This document shows, in pieces, positions 1 through 10,650 of a stretch of 64,000 nt of DNA; position 1 is the first letter of the stretch; each line of letters opens with the position of its first letter. The DNA comes from Apiosordaria backusii (Eukaryota > Ascomycota > Sordariomycetes > Sordariales > Lasiosphaeriaceae): positions 434,001 through 498,000 of the forward strand of contig JAUKTV010000015.1 of assembly GCA_030549205.1 (NCBI GenBank), read 5' to 3'. The notes below the pieces were generated by a model. That model made no database searches, was not told where the DNA came from, and saw only the letters and a program-made list of their open reading frames with translations. The position numbers and the translations under genes were made by a program.

Positions 1-1011
1 CGGTACACCATCTTCTTTGGGCTCATGCTGCTGTTCCTCAAGTGGAAGTGGTACATTCCCAGCGCCTTTTTCCTGGGTATCTTTTGGCACCAGCTAGTCT
101 TCTCGGCTCACGACGCCGGCCACATGGGCATTACGCACCATTTCCAAGTCGACACCATTATCGGGATCATCATTGCGGATTTCCTGGGGGGTCTGTCACT
201 AGGTTGGTGGAAACGCAGCCACAACGTCCATCACATTGTCACCAACTCGCCCGAGCACGACCCGGATATCGAGCACATGCCCTTTTTCGCGATTTCCCAC
301 CGGTTCTTGTCGAGTTTGAGATCGACGTACTACGAGCGGATCATGCCGTATGATGCTGCCGCCAAGTTCTTTATTTCGATGCAGCATCATCTGTATTATG
401 TGATTATGCTCTTTGGGAGGTTTAACCTCTACCGGTTGTCGATGGAGTACTTGATCTTGGGCCAGGGACCGAAAAAGGGGGTTGCGGCGTGGCACCGGTG
501 GTTTGAGTTTACGGGCCAGGTCTTCTTTTGGTATTGGTTCGGGTATGAGCTGCTGTACAAGTCGATTGATGGGGGGTGGAACAGGTTTTGGTTTGTGATG
601 GTTAGTCATATGGTGACTTGCCCGTTGCATGTGCAGATTACGCTGAGCCACTTTGCCATGTCGACGGCGGATTTGGGGGTGGATGAGAGCTTCCCGCAAA
701 AGATGCTGAGGACGACGATGGATGTGGATTGTCCGACTTGGTTGGATTTTTTTCATGGGGGTCTGCAGTTTCAAGCGATTCACCATTTGTTTCCGAGGAT
801 TCCGAGGCACAATTTGAGGAGGACGCAGAGGTTGGTGCAGGAGTTTTGTGAGGATGTTGGGATTCCGTATGCGCTGTTTGGGTTTGTGGATGGGAATAAG
901 GAGGTTATTGGGAGGCTGGGGGAGGTGGCGAGGCAGGCGGCTATTTTGAAGAAGTGTCAGGGGGTGATGATTAGGGAGGGGAGGGTGGAGGGGCATCATC
1001 ATCATCACTAG
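1..1011 (+). CDS. Front-end fatty acid desaturase, delta-8 sphingolipid type (5' truncated)
   Basis: Membrane desaturase, open from base 1, so the start and a presumed N-terminal cytochrome b5 domain lie outside the window. Three histidine boxes are visible, counting residues from base 1: HDAGH at 37-41, HNVHH at 74-78 and QAIHH at 258-262. The third box begins with Gln instead of His, which marks cytochrome b5-fused front-end desaturases. Together with the context QAIHHLFPRIPRHNLR this fits fungal delta-8 sphingolipid desaturases, which act on the long-chain base of glucosylceramide in the ER. Hydrophobic stretches flank the boxes. The protein ends in five consecutive histidines just before the TAG. 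Substrate is inferred from family resemblance; a delta-6-like relative cannot be excluded. Confidence 0.88.
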   Translation, partial: RYTIFFGLMLLFLKWKWYIPSAFFLGIFWHQLVFSAHDAGHMGITHHFQVDTIIGIIIADFLGGLSLGWWKRSHNVHHIVTNSPEHDPDIEHMPFFAISHRFLSSLRSTYYERIMPYDAAAKFFISMQHHLYYVIMLFGRFNLYRLSMEYLILGQGPKKGVAAWHRWFEFTGQVFFWYWFGYELLYKSIDGGWNRFWFVMVSHMVTCPLHVQITLSHFAMSTADLGVDESFPQKMLRTTMDVDCPTWLDFFHGGLQFQAIHHLFPRIPRHNLRRTQRLVQEFCEDVGIPYALFGFVDGNKEVIGRLGEVARQAAILKKCQGVMIREGRVEGHHHHH

Positions 1012-3435
1012 ATGGGGGAGTGAGTAGGAAGATGGTGGGGAGAAAGGAATGAAAAATAGAGGGAGGCATGGCTAGAAATGCTGGAAGAAGGGTGCGCTTG
1101 TATATGGCTGGCGGGTTGTAGTGATAATCCTCAAAAGTTGATGTTCCTCCTAGATTATAGCTCTCAGTTCCTTTTGGATAGATAGGTTCGATGAGAACGA
1201 AATGGGCGATGCGATCGGGAGTGTATCATATGATTACGGGACCTGTGATGGCTACCTTGGAGAAGTCGTCCTTCTTGGCTCATGTTAGCTATACAGAGGT
1301 TGCGGCCAAAAGTCTTTTCCACCTACTGTTAGCCAAGCTTGCTAAGCGAAATTAGAAGACAGTGTGCTTAACGACTTACTAACATCGTCTCTTATGTATT
1401 ATCCTTAATAATAACATTGAAACTTTACTATTCTACTTAGTAAAAGCGATATAATAATTGAGAAAGGGCTATAAGCCTTTATACTAGCTTGCATATAAAT
1501 CAGAGCTTTTCTCTTTATATATATAGCTTAATAAGTATTTAGGGTTAGGGTCTCTTGCGCTCCTAGCACTGTGCTGGCCAGTGCTGACTAACCCTGGCTA
1601 TCTGGAAGTGGGAAAGACTTTTGGCCGGAACCTCTGTATCTCTTGCGTGATCCGAACCAAGATCGAACGAACAAGTCACGAGGCCTCGGCCATTGCGGTC
1701 TAAAAGAGGAGTTGTCTTTCATGACGAGGTCGCCGATGTTCTTCAGCTGGGCGGCCACAGTGCGTGATAGCCAAGGGACTACTGTGATGGGAGGTGATGG
1801 TTGGGTCAGATGGGAATCCTTGGGTTACAGAAACGAGCCAGGGCCCTGGATCAGCCCCCCATCTTGCCGCCTCTTGCATGCAGATAATGCAGTAGCTCCA
1901 AGGGACACGGACCATGATCCGCAAAACCCCAATCCTACCCTGGCAGTTTGAGACTCCTCGATCATCAACCTGACCCCAATTCTTGCGCGCAAGTTATGAA
2001 TCGAGATCTTAGCTATGGCGTGTTTGTGCTTTTGTGCTCTTTCTTTATCTCTTGTTTCATTTGGCTGTTTCATCATTGCTCACCGAGATCAAGAGATCGA
2101 TGGGTTGAAGGCCGGGGAGGGGGGGGGGGGGTAGGAAGATAACCGCCGCATTTCTTTGCTCCTCCAGGACACCTACCGTAGCTTCGGTCTCTAGTGTAGT
2201 GATTAGTTCTCCACTCTTCCGTTTGCTTTTTTTCTTATTTATTTCCCTCCAGCTAATGAATAGGACGCTGCGGACCTGGTGCCGGGGGCCTGCCTGCATG
2301 TTTCGTTCCCATCAACAAAGCCAACTGTGTCGAAGAGCGTGTCGAGGTCGAGCCGGCTGCCGGCATTGTGCTCTCATCAGATTACGAACAAGGCTAGGGC
2401 AGGCACATAAGTGACAGGAAGAAGCAATATCGGTGGACAGATTGTCATGAAATGTTGCTGCTTCTGGGTCGACTTTGCGAGCGAGGGTCCTCCCCAGGAA
2501 TCCGGAGATACAAGACTCGAAGAATGCACGTCACAGACGCCCTACCCTGGCTTTTACCTAAGATCCTCTCTCTTCGGGACTGGAGAAGAACGAGGCAGCA
2601 AGGGTGCGATAGCGTAAGTGTAGGCACTGACCCTTGTTGTAAACGCATCTCGATCTCCCCCCCCCCCCCGCCTTTCACTACTCACCAACACCTCGCAAGC
2701 CAAGCAGTCTGAATGAGGAGAAGTGGTGTCATGTTGAGCCATGCCGGGATCCTAGCCCATGCTTTCCGAGATGTTCGAGGAAATGCAAAGAATTGGCTAC
2801 ATATGTCAGAACACAACATGGGTTCACCTTTGTTGCTGCGCTGCTGCTTCTCGATGGATCGATGCCGGCATCCTTCCGCCAGTCCCCATGTCGTGCATGG
2901 CTTCGTCCCCACCCCCCGTGGGCGTTTCCGATGTTCTATTATTCCTAGCTTTCGTAGGCTAGGTTAGGGGCCTATGCCCGAAGACAAACAGATTTTGATT
3001 GATAGTCCGTTGGCGGAAGACAAGAACCACACACACACACAGACACCACACCATTCCACACAAGCGATTGCCCATCTTGCTGAAGAAGAAGAAAAAAGCA
3101 ATGTGACAAAGGAATGATCAGTCGTGGTACCCTGGATGAACGGGATATATCTTCATGCCCTCCCTCCCCCCTTCTCTGCATTCCTGGACAAGCCTTGATC
3201 AGTAAACCTTCCAACTTACTTAACAGTCCTTACCTACCAATGACAAGACTGTGCTAGCAGTCGGCTCAACTCCAACATTGACCACATCTACCACTACATC
3301 ACCACCGCGTTCTCACTGGGCACCCTATCCTACATATCTATACTGAATACTTGCTGTTCAGTTTATATTACCATTACCAGCCCGCCCTGTGATACCTCAC
3401 TTGGCCGTTTTCCATTCGGAGAGTCTGTCTTGAAA
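1012..3435. other. Intergenic region with inverted-repeat element and homopolymer runs
   Basis: No convincing gene on either strand; open frames are short and lack start context or conserved pattern. It contains the inverted-repeat element at 1294-1636, a run of 13 G at 2119-2131, a run of 13 C at 2657-2669 and a short CA tract near 3030-3045. Confidence 0.6.
1294..1636. mobile_element. MITE-like element, terminal inverted repeats, TA duplication
   Basis: The left end, CAGAGGTTGCGGCCAAAAGT at 1294, is repeated in inverted orientation ending at 1636, with only two mismatches over the first 29 bases and weaker similarity to about 45 bases. TA dinucleotides flank both ends (1292-1293 and 1637-1638). 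TA target duplications are typical of Tc1/mariner, Fot1 and pogo families. The element is 343 bp, codes for nothing, and its centre (about 1375-1545) is much more AT-rich than its surroundings. It reads as a non-autonomous deletion derivative, perhaps altered by repeat-induced point mutation; two TTAGGG units lie inside. The parent transposon is not in this window. Confidence 0.75.
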
Positions 3436-3746
3436 ATGGGCAAAAGAAAGATGGACGAAGCAGCAGCTGAGCGAATTCGAGCAGCAAGAGGTGACAAGGT
3501 ATGTTGATCTCACCTTTATTTTTTTCCCTTTAGCACTTTCATCCAATGGCATTCGAGTCTCACTGAGTGCGAAAACAGGATCCCTTCGCCAGGCGGGCAG
3601 CAATCACGGTGCGGCAGAGTAAGGAGGGCGGCGAATCATCATCGGGGTCCCAGAGTGGGGCGAAGAAGGAAGGGGATGGGAAGAAAGAAGGAAGTAGCAG
3701 CAGCGGCAGCAGTAAGGGGAGTAGTAGTTCGAATTGGAGGGCTTGA
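3436..3746 (+). CDS. Small SMP-domain-like protein, two exons
   Basis: Exons 3436-3498 and 3579-3746 flank an 80-nt intron (donor GTATGT, acceptor CAG, phase 0). The product has 76 residues. It begins MGKRKMDEAAAERIRAARGD and continues DPFARRAAITV, then a Ser/Gly/Lys-rich tail ending NWRA. The core pattern (K-M-D-x-A-A-A-x-R-I-x-x-A, then D-P-F-x-x-R-A) resembles the seed-maturation-protein (SMP) domain found in small fungal proteins. Their function is poorly known; a stress or dormancy role is inferred only from plant relatives. The start is the first ATG of the frame. It is isolated, with large spacers on both sides. Confidence 0.7.
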
Positions 3747-6087
3747 TAGGGATGATGGGGGTATGAGGTATGAGACATGACAAGGGGGTGTTTGTTTTAG
3801 ACAACAGCGTGTAATGGGAAGGAGTGATAACATCTGAGAATGTATCCTTCGCTGGAACAGATGAAACCATGATTATTTCTTTTGTGACTTCTCTCAGGGC
3901 ACAGGTGCTGATTGATCTCTTTGACCAGGTTTAGTAGCAGCTTGTTCATGGAAAGGGGGTTAGATTTTTGCAAGATGATCTGCCATTTGATGTGTAAGAG
4001 AAAGCTCTCTAGAACAGGATTATGTCTATGGGATGCCATGAAATGAGGTCCCGAAGTACTTCCCAGGCAACCACACTGGCTGAGCCGTTTAGCTACCGTG
4101 GGCAAGGTTGACAGCCGGTGTCTACCACCCCTTTCTTTAGGGGGAGCAGAGTTGCGTGGCTGTCCCAGAGCCGAGACAATCTAGGGAAACATGTTCGTGT
4201 GTGCTTCCTGGTGGAATGTTCGGAGGGCAACCTCCGACCTTGGGCGGCCTCATGCTTGACCGACTTCATGTGCTGCTGACACAACCCCAAACCTCAACGA
4301 CATGAGACATTTTCTTACCCCGAGAAGGGGCTGGCTGGCTGGCTTGCCTGGATAAGGTATGATGTCTTAAAGACGTGGGCATGACTGACATAACTAGAGG
4401 ATGATAGGTCTAGGCTTCCAGGGTGTTGTTGCTTCTTTTCTGTTGACTGACCCCCCTGCCAGCCACGTCGTTTATGCCTGTGTCGCTGAAGAAGTTAAAA
4501 AAGCAACGACGAATACCACTCTACGGTGTCTTTTCTCCTCGTTGAAGAACAGAAGCACATGGGGGTGTGACAAGATGAGAATGGAGTACACATGTCACAA
4601 GTGGAAAAAGGCGATGCTTCTTTGGGTAAGCCGTGAGATGACATCCGACACATGGTCATGGCGTACATACAGCCATTAAGGAAACGATAGCGGAGCGGCC
4701 GAGGACCGGCGAGCCATCCATCAACCTACTGTAGAGATCCTCTGGCTTATACAAGAACACACGAAAGCAGAGCGAGGGTGACACCGCTGCAGCCAAACCA
4801 TCGCCCTTGACAGGCTCAAGAGCTCGACATTGGATCTCGTGGCCGAGCCGAACCACCAGGAGGGCTCGGCTGTGGGCGGGATGGTGGTTGATACATTTTG
4901 GAGGCGTAGTGGCGCACACCTGTTTCTCAGAGCACAGGAATGTGCCGAGCACACAGTGCATCATTGGACCAGCTAGTTGTTCAGGGGCCGGTCTAATCCT
5001 TGGATTCCAATTCGTGTAGTGGAAGGCTACACCATAGTAAACATGCCATAGGGGCGGAGCCGAGAAGCTTCTGTTGCAGCGCTACGTAGATGTAAGAGGC
5101 TGGCGAGACCGGTGAGCTTGAAGGGGGGCAAGTGCTTGCGAAGATGATGTTATGTACTGTACGTGGTTACCTAGTCTCTTGCATGTCGTCCAGTGGCTAG
5201 GATTAGCAAATGGTGGTGGTCTAGGTTGAAAGAGAGCAGCAGTGCGTTCCCCAATCCCGCCCTGAATCCTGGATGGTTGGTGGTTGAGAATATCTTTAAA
5301 TGTGGGATGAGAAAGACTCAAACCAATCAATAGATGCGGACAATGTTCCACAACAGTAGAACTTCTCACCACTGTAGCGACAGCCAAGATGTTGGGAACA
5401 GAGCAAAGAGTTCAAGACCAACAACTCAGGTGGTGAGGCCCTCGCCGTCCGCCGACCTCCTGTAGCGCTGCAGTGACGTTTGGTACCAAGATTGGAGTGA
5501 AGGTGGTCGGCAGAAGGTGAGGTGCTGGCACAGTGCGAATGACACCAACAACCCGCATCAACCCCGCCCCCACTGGAAGCGGAATCCCTGTCCACTTCGG
5601 CTGTCACCTTTAACCCTCTTGTGAAACCACAGTGCTGGGTCGTTCATCAATCGACCTCCATTCCGCCCACGAACCCTCGTCTATCATTGGCACCCAACAC
5701 ACACACGCATCTCTGTATCGCCCATCCAGCCATCTGTCTGTCGTCGTTTCCACTACCCCGCGTAGAAAGGGACGCGTTACCAGATACCTCTACACTACAT
5801 ATCGGCCGGCCTATCCGAAAGCCGCCAAACCCAATCACCAGCCGGTCAAGTTACGCCACGGAAGCTGTCAAGTGAACGCATTCCGTCATCAAGGCTCGGC
5901 TCGGAAGACCCCGACTCGGTAGACCAAGCGAGCCATTCGGATCCGGACCCGGCAACTTCATCCGAGTTGTGCTCCCGTATTCACCACGTGAATCGGGCAG
6001 CCTTCTCGCCAGACCCCCGCCCTAGTTAACTCCTTCAACAGCATGCCCAGCAGTCCAGTCCAGGAATACGCCTAGAGAACCAGCGTA
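3747..6087. other. Intergenic region upstream of VAC14
   Basis: I see no supportable gene here. Several frames of 60-100 codons exist on both strands, but they overlap each other and have no recognisable motif. The last few hundred bases (about 5600-6087) are CA- and TC-rich and probably hold the VAC14 promoter and 5' leader. Confidence 0.5.
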
Positions 6088-9000
6088 ATGGATGCCGCCA
6101 TCCAGCGCGCCTTGAACGACAAGCTCTATGATAAGCGCAAGGTTGGCGCTCTTGAGTATGTTTTTATATCTACATAAGCGTTGCATAGACAGGTTGCATA
6201 GCCGGGCCCGCCTGGGCTGCAGGCAAACAGCCCCTTTCCCCCCACCTTACCCCTGATTCGACAATGGCTTCGCATGACAAAGGATGAATGTAACTCACAT
6301 TTACTCTTACACAGGCTCGAGCGCGTCATCCGGGAGGTAGTCGCCGCCAAAGATGACGCCAAAGTCGAGGCCATTCTCGACCAGCTGTGCAACGACTATG
6401 CCTATGCTGTCCATCAGCCCCATGCCCGCAATGGAGGCTTGATCGGCCTGGCCGCTGCTGCCATCGCACTGGGTTCCGTATGTTCTTATTCTCTTTGCTC
6501 TTCTCTCATCTCCCCACTGCCGTCACACCGTTCCGGTGGCATGACCCCTACGTGCTACCGACCTCTTACTTACCCGTGGCTGTCATTCCCCTTTGGTTCG
6601 AGCAGGAACTTCCCAGATACCTTGAGGTCATTGTGCCACCGGTCCTAGCCTGCTTCACCGATCAGGATGCACGGGTCCGCTACTATGCCTGCGAGGCCAT
6701 GTATAACATTGCCAAGGTCGCAAAGGGCGAAATCCTGATCTATTTCAATCACATATTCGATGCTCTCTGCAAGGTAGGCAGTCTCACATATTCTCCTTTT
6801 TCCCGCAAACCCTTGTCTCACCATGTCATTTCTACCTCTTTTAGCTTGGTGCCGATTCAGAGTTGTCGGTCAAGAACGGCGCTGAGTTGCTCGACCGTCT
6901 TATCAAAGATATCGTGTCAGAATCAGCAGCAACCTACGTTTCCGTCTTGGAACAACCGCCGCCGTACCAGGAGGACGATAAGGACGTTCTGGATGACGCG
7001 GCCGAGCTTCCAACAGCTTTCTCTTTGAAGAAGTTTATACCCCTTCTTCGCGACCGCATCTACGCCATCAACCCCTTCACGCGGACCTTCCTCGTGGGCT
7101 GGATCATCCTCCTGGACTCTATTCCAGACCTGGAGCTTGTCACTTTCCTGCCCGAGTTCCTTGGTGGGCTGTTGCGATTCTTGAGCGACCCCAATCGCGA
7201 CGTCCACGTGGCGACTCAGGGGTGCTTGGACAAGTTTCTCAACGAGATCAAGCGGATAGCCCGCATCAAGAAGGGGATTGCGGAAAGTAAAAGGTCTAAA
7301 GGGGAGGGGAAGCGTAAAAGAGAAGACTCTGTCGAGAGCGGGAGCGTACGCCCCCCTCTCGAAGAAGGCGACGAGGTGGATTCCGGAACGGCTGCCGATG
7401 ATGAGGAGCTGGATAGCGAGGATGACTGGGTTCCGGGCCAAGACGTGCAGATCAACCACAAGGCGGTTCTGGAGATCCTGACTGCCACACTTGACTCACC
7501 GCTGGGTAAGCCGCCCTTCGCCGACAGTCACCAAAAGACTGCTAATCTCACCTCCGCATCAGAAGAGGACGGACTGCTGGAGTCGCTCCGCTGGATTGTC
7601 GAATTCCTCGACATTTGTCCAGAGGAGGTGCTTCCGTTTACGCCCAAGATCCTGGCTCATCTCTTGCCGGCGATGGCCAGCGGTGTGGAGTCGATTCGTC
7701 AGGCTGCTGCCAGAGTTAACACGTCGCTCATGGACTACGTCGTTTCTCTTTCTGACGATGCTGAACTGGCGACGGTCCCACATCAATTATCGCGGATGCA
7801 CGGTGATCGCCAGGACGGAACTACAAGTACCCGGGCATCGCTCTCCAGCTCAAGAGAACTCGAAGTTCGGAGTCCCACACCAGCTACGGGGAAGCCTCTT
7901 CCACGGACACCAACCGCAGGGACGTCCGCGAATCAACCCCAAGCCGACCTTGACTATGCCGCTGCGGTAAATTCACTAACCCTGCTATTTTTGAACGACC
8001 ATGAGGCTACCCGGGTCGCTGCCCTAACGTGGCTCATCATGCTGCACCGCAAAGCACCAAGAAAGGTGCTGGCCTTCAACGATGGCACGTTTCCTGCACT
8101 CCTCAAGACTCTTTCGGATCCTGCAGAAGCGGTCGTCACCAAGGATCTGCAGCTGCTCTCTCAGATATCAAGAAACAGCGAGGATGATTATTTCACCAAC
8201 TTCATGGTGAACCTGTTGCAGCTATTCTCAACAGACCGCAAGCTCTTGGAGACAAGGGGTAATCTGATCATCCGACAGCTTTGTACCAGTCTGAGCGCGG
8301 AACGGATATACCGAACGCTCGCAGACTGTATTGAGAAGGAAGAGGATGTTGAGTTTGCCAGTATCATGGTGCAGAATCTGAACAACAACCTAATCACGGC
8401 ACCGGAGCTGGCGGAGCTGAGGAAACGACTGAGGAATTTGGAGACAAAGGTAGGAATTTCCATGCTCGATATATGAACACAAGCTAAGTGAGTGTAGGAT
8501 GGTCAAACGTTCTTCGTGGCACTGTTCCGATCGTGGTGTTATAACGCTGTGGCGACATTCTCGTTATGTCTGCTGGCGCAAGCATACGAGCAGGCATATA
8601 ACCTCTTGCAGATCTTGTATGTTGCTCAGTCTAGCCATTGCAACGGCAGTTACTAACCTTAATATAGTGCTGAACTCGAAATGACGGTGAATATCTTGAT
8701 TCAAATTGACAAGCTGGTGCAACTTCTGGAGTCGCCGGTATTTACATGTAAGCTCCTGGTTTTCCCTTCTTGGCCGGCAAAAAGACGCTAATATCTCATG
8801 TAACAGATCTTCGCCTCCAACTTCTGGAGCCAGAGAAATACCCGCACCTGTACAAGTGCCTGTATGGGCTTCTTATGCTCCTTCCGCAGTCATCGGCATT
8901 CGCGGCTCTTAAGAACCGACTGAACAGTGTGAGTTCGATTGGGTATTTACATATCGCGCCGAGGCCGTGAGTCCACCCTTTCTTCTACTCGTTGGGTCAC

Positions 9001-9436
9001 ATACTTACACGATGTCTGTAGCAACGCAACAACACCCTCAGTTCCCTCATTTGACCGCCCCAACCGACTCAAGGGCCGTGAAGAAGGCATCATCCGCTGG
9101 GGTGAACTGTTGGAGAAATTCAGAACAGTCCAGGAAAGAGCAAGACGTTTACAAAGGATAGGGGCAGACACTGATGACTCTCCTTTCGGCGTGGGAGATC
9201 TTAGAATAGGCGGAGGTGATGGAACAGGAGATATGAAGCAAGCGGCAGGTAGAGAAGGGGGGACTTCAGGGCATTCAAGGACTGCAGGCGGTGGCGGAGG
9301 AGGTGGTAGGGACTCTCCGGCTGGCGGAGCGAATGCAACACCGTCGAAGCCGGAACCGCCGCCGAAGTCTAGGACTGGATTGGGAAGACAGTTGGGGAGG
9401 TTCGGGGTGGCTGGGCGAGGCAAGCGGAACCCCTGA
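6088..9436 (+). CDS. VAC14: Vac14, scaffold of the PI(3,5)P2 kinase complex
   Basis: Vac14 is a HEAT-repeat scaffold on vacuole/endosome membranes that holds the lipid kinase Fab1 and the phosphatase Fig4 to make and turn over PI(3,5)P2. Exons: 6088-6155, 6315-6477, 6606-6773, 6845-8449, 8498-8616, 8668-8747, 8807-8966, 9022-9436; all phases close, giving 925 residues. A 57-nt stretch at 7506-7562 inside exon 4 has donor GTAAGC, branch-like GCTAAT and CAG and no stop; if spliced the protein has 906 residues. Conserved parts: the N-terminal HEAT region (RYYACEAMYNIAKV), LLESLRWIVEFLDICPEEVL, and the C-terminal Fig4-binding region with DGQTFFVALFRSWCYN and LYGLLMLLPQSSAFAAL. The tail is Gly-rich. 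Yeast Vac14 is of similar length. The ATG at 6088 gives the expected MDAAIQRALNDKLYDKRK start. Confidence 0.93.
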
Positions 9437-9793
9437 TCTGACTCTCTTGCAAGTTATTACGCTACACCACCCAGCACTGACCGCCCCTTTTGGTCTCCCT
9501 TTTGGTTGTCATTTTGTTTTGAAGCAAGCAAGCGAGCGAGTTTTGGTTGGCTTGGTTGATGGATGGCTTAGTGGATTGGCTTATGATTTACCTATGATTT
9601 TTTTTTGGCTTTGGTTTTTTTGTCTTTATTGCATAACAAGCTGGCTTTTTTGCTTATATCATGCATATACCTTTGTTGGTTCTTGGCTCACACTGTCTCG
9701 GTTCCCTCTCTGCCTTCGTTCAGTACACGAGAAAAGAACAACGGTGACCACCCAAGTGACGGTATCTTTCTAACACCTACATTTCTATCTTAG
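9437..9793. other. T-rich spacer after VAC14
   Basis: Contains TTTTGGTTGG-type repeats and T runs typical of a fungal 3' UTR or an intron. It ends in TTTCTATCTTAG, a good 3' splice site directly before the low-complexity open frame that follows. Confidence 0.45.
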
Positions 9794-10650
9794 ACCAACC
9801 GAGCCAGAACCAGAGCCAGGCCCAGACCCAGACCCAGGTCGTTAAACAGCAACAGCCGGACGTCCAGGAAGAGCGTACACACCGCCGGACGGCAGCAGCG
9901 GAGCAAAAGCACGATTACAAACGCTCGCAAAGCCAGACCCGTGATACGACCCGAGCCCGCAGCCAGACTCAACAGAATCCGATCCCAATCCAACCCCGGA
10001 ATCAGAGTCGAACTCGCGATTCCCCCCAGAGCGGCGCCAGCGGGGGGAGCTTGAGTCGTAGCCTGAGCTTGACGCGTCACCCGAGTTTGGTTAGGAGCCA
10101 GAGCCAAGAGGCTGCCACGAGAAGCAACACGAGCTACAATCAGCATAGTTTGGGGAGGAAGGCTAGTCAGTTTTATAGCCATGGTCACGGGGAGGCGAGC
10201 GTGGGCATCAAGGAGGAGAAGGAGAAGGAGAAGGAGCAAGAACGGGAGGATATGGGGACAGAAGGAGCTGGGGATGGGGTTGGTAAAGGTGAGACTGTTA
10301 GCAGGAAGAGCAGCAGCATTGTCAACAGCAACAATGCTAGCAAGGGGGGGGGTGGTGGTGGTGGTGAGGAGGAGAATAATGCTGAGGGTGGGGGTAGTGG
10401 TGGGATTCATAAAGCGGTTGATGGAGGTGGTGATAATAGTGGGAAGCGGACTGTGAGCACGGCTAGCTCTGCTGGTGGGAAGGAAAGGGGGAGTATCAGG
10501 TGGGCGGTGAAGGACAGTAGAGGGAAGGAGATTGAGGGTGGGCATAATGGGTTGACTGTCAAGAGCGCTGGTGGGACGCCGGCTGGGAGTGTGAGAGGGA
10601 GAGGTCATGTAGAGAGTGTGAAAGAGATTGGGGGCGGTGTTACTGGTTGA
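9794..10650 (+). CDS. Low-complexity open frame (Q/S/R, then E/K and G rich), possible terminal exon
   Basis: About 285 codons stay open from the splice-acceptor-like TTAG at 9791-9793 to the TGA at 10648. The frame has no ATG near its start, so if real it is a 3' exon. The composition moves from QSQ/RSQSQTR-type repeats, through SLSRSLSLTRHPSLVRSQSQ, to an E/K block, a Gly-rich block and SVRGRGHVESVKE. It could be an alternative C-terminus of VAC14, the last exon of an unseen gene, or chance: the opposite strand is also open for about 330 codons, as low-complexity DNA often is. No domain is recognised. Expression data would settle it. Confidence 0.3.
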
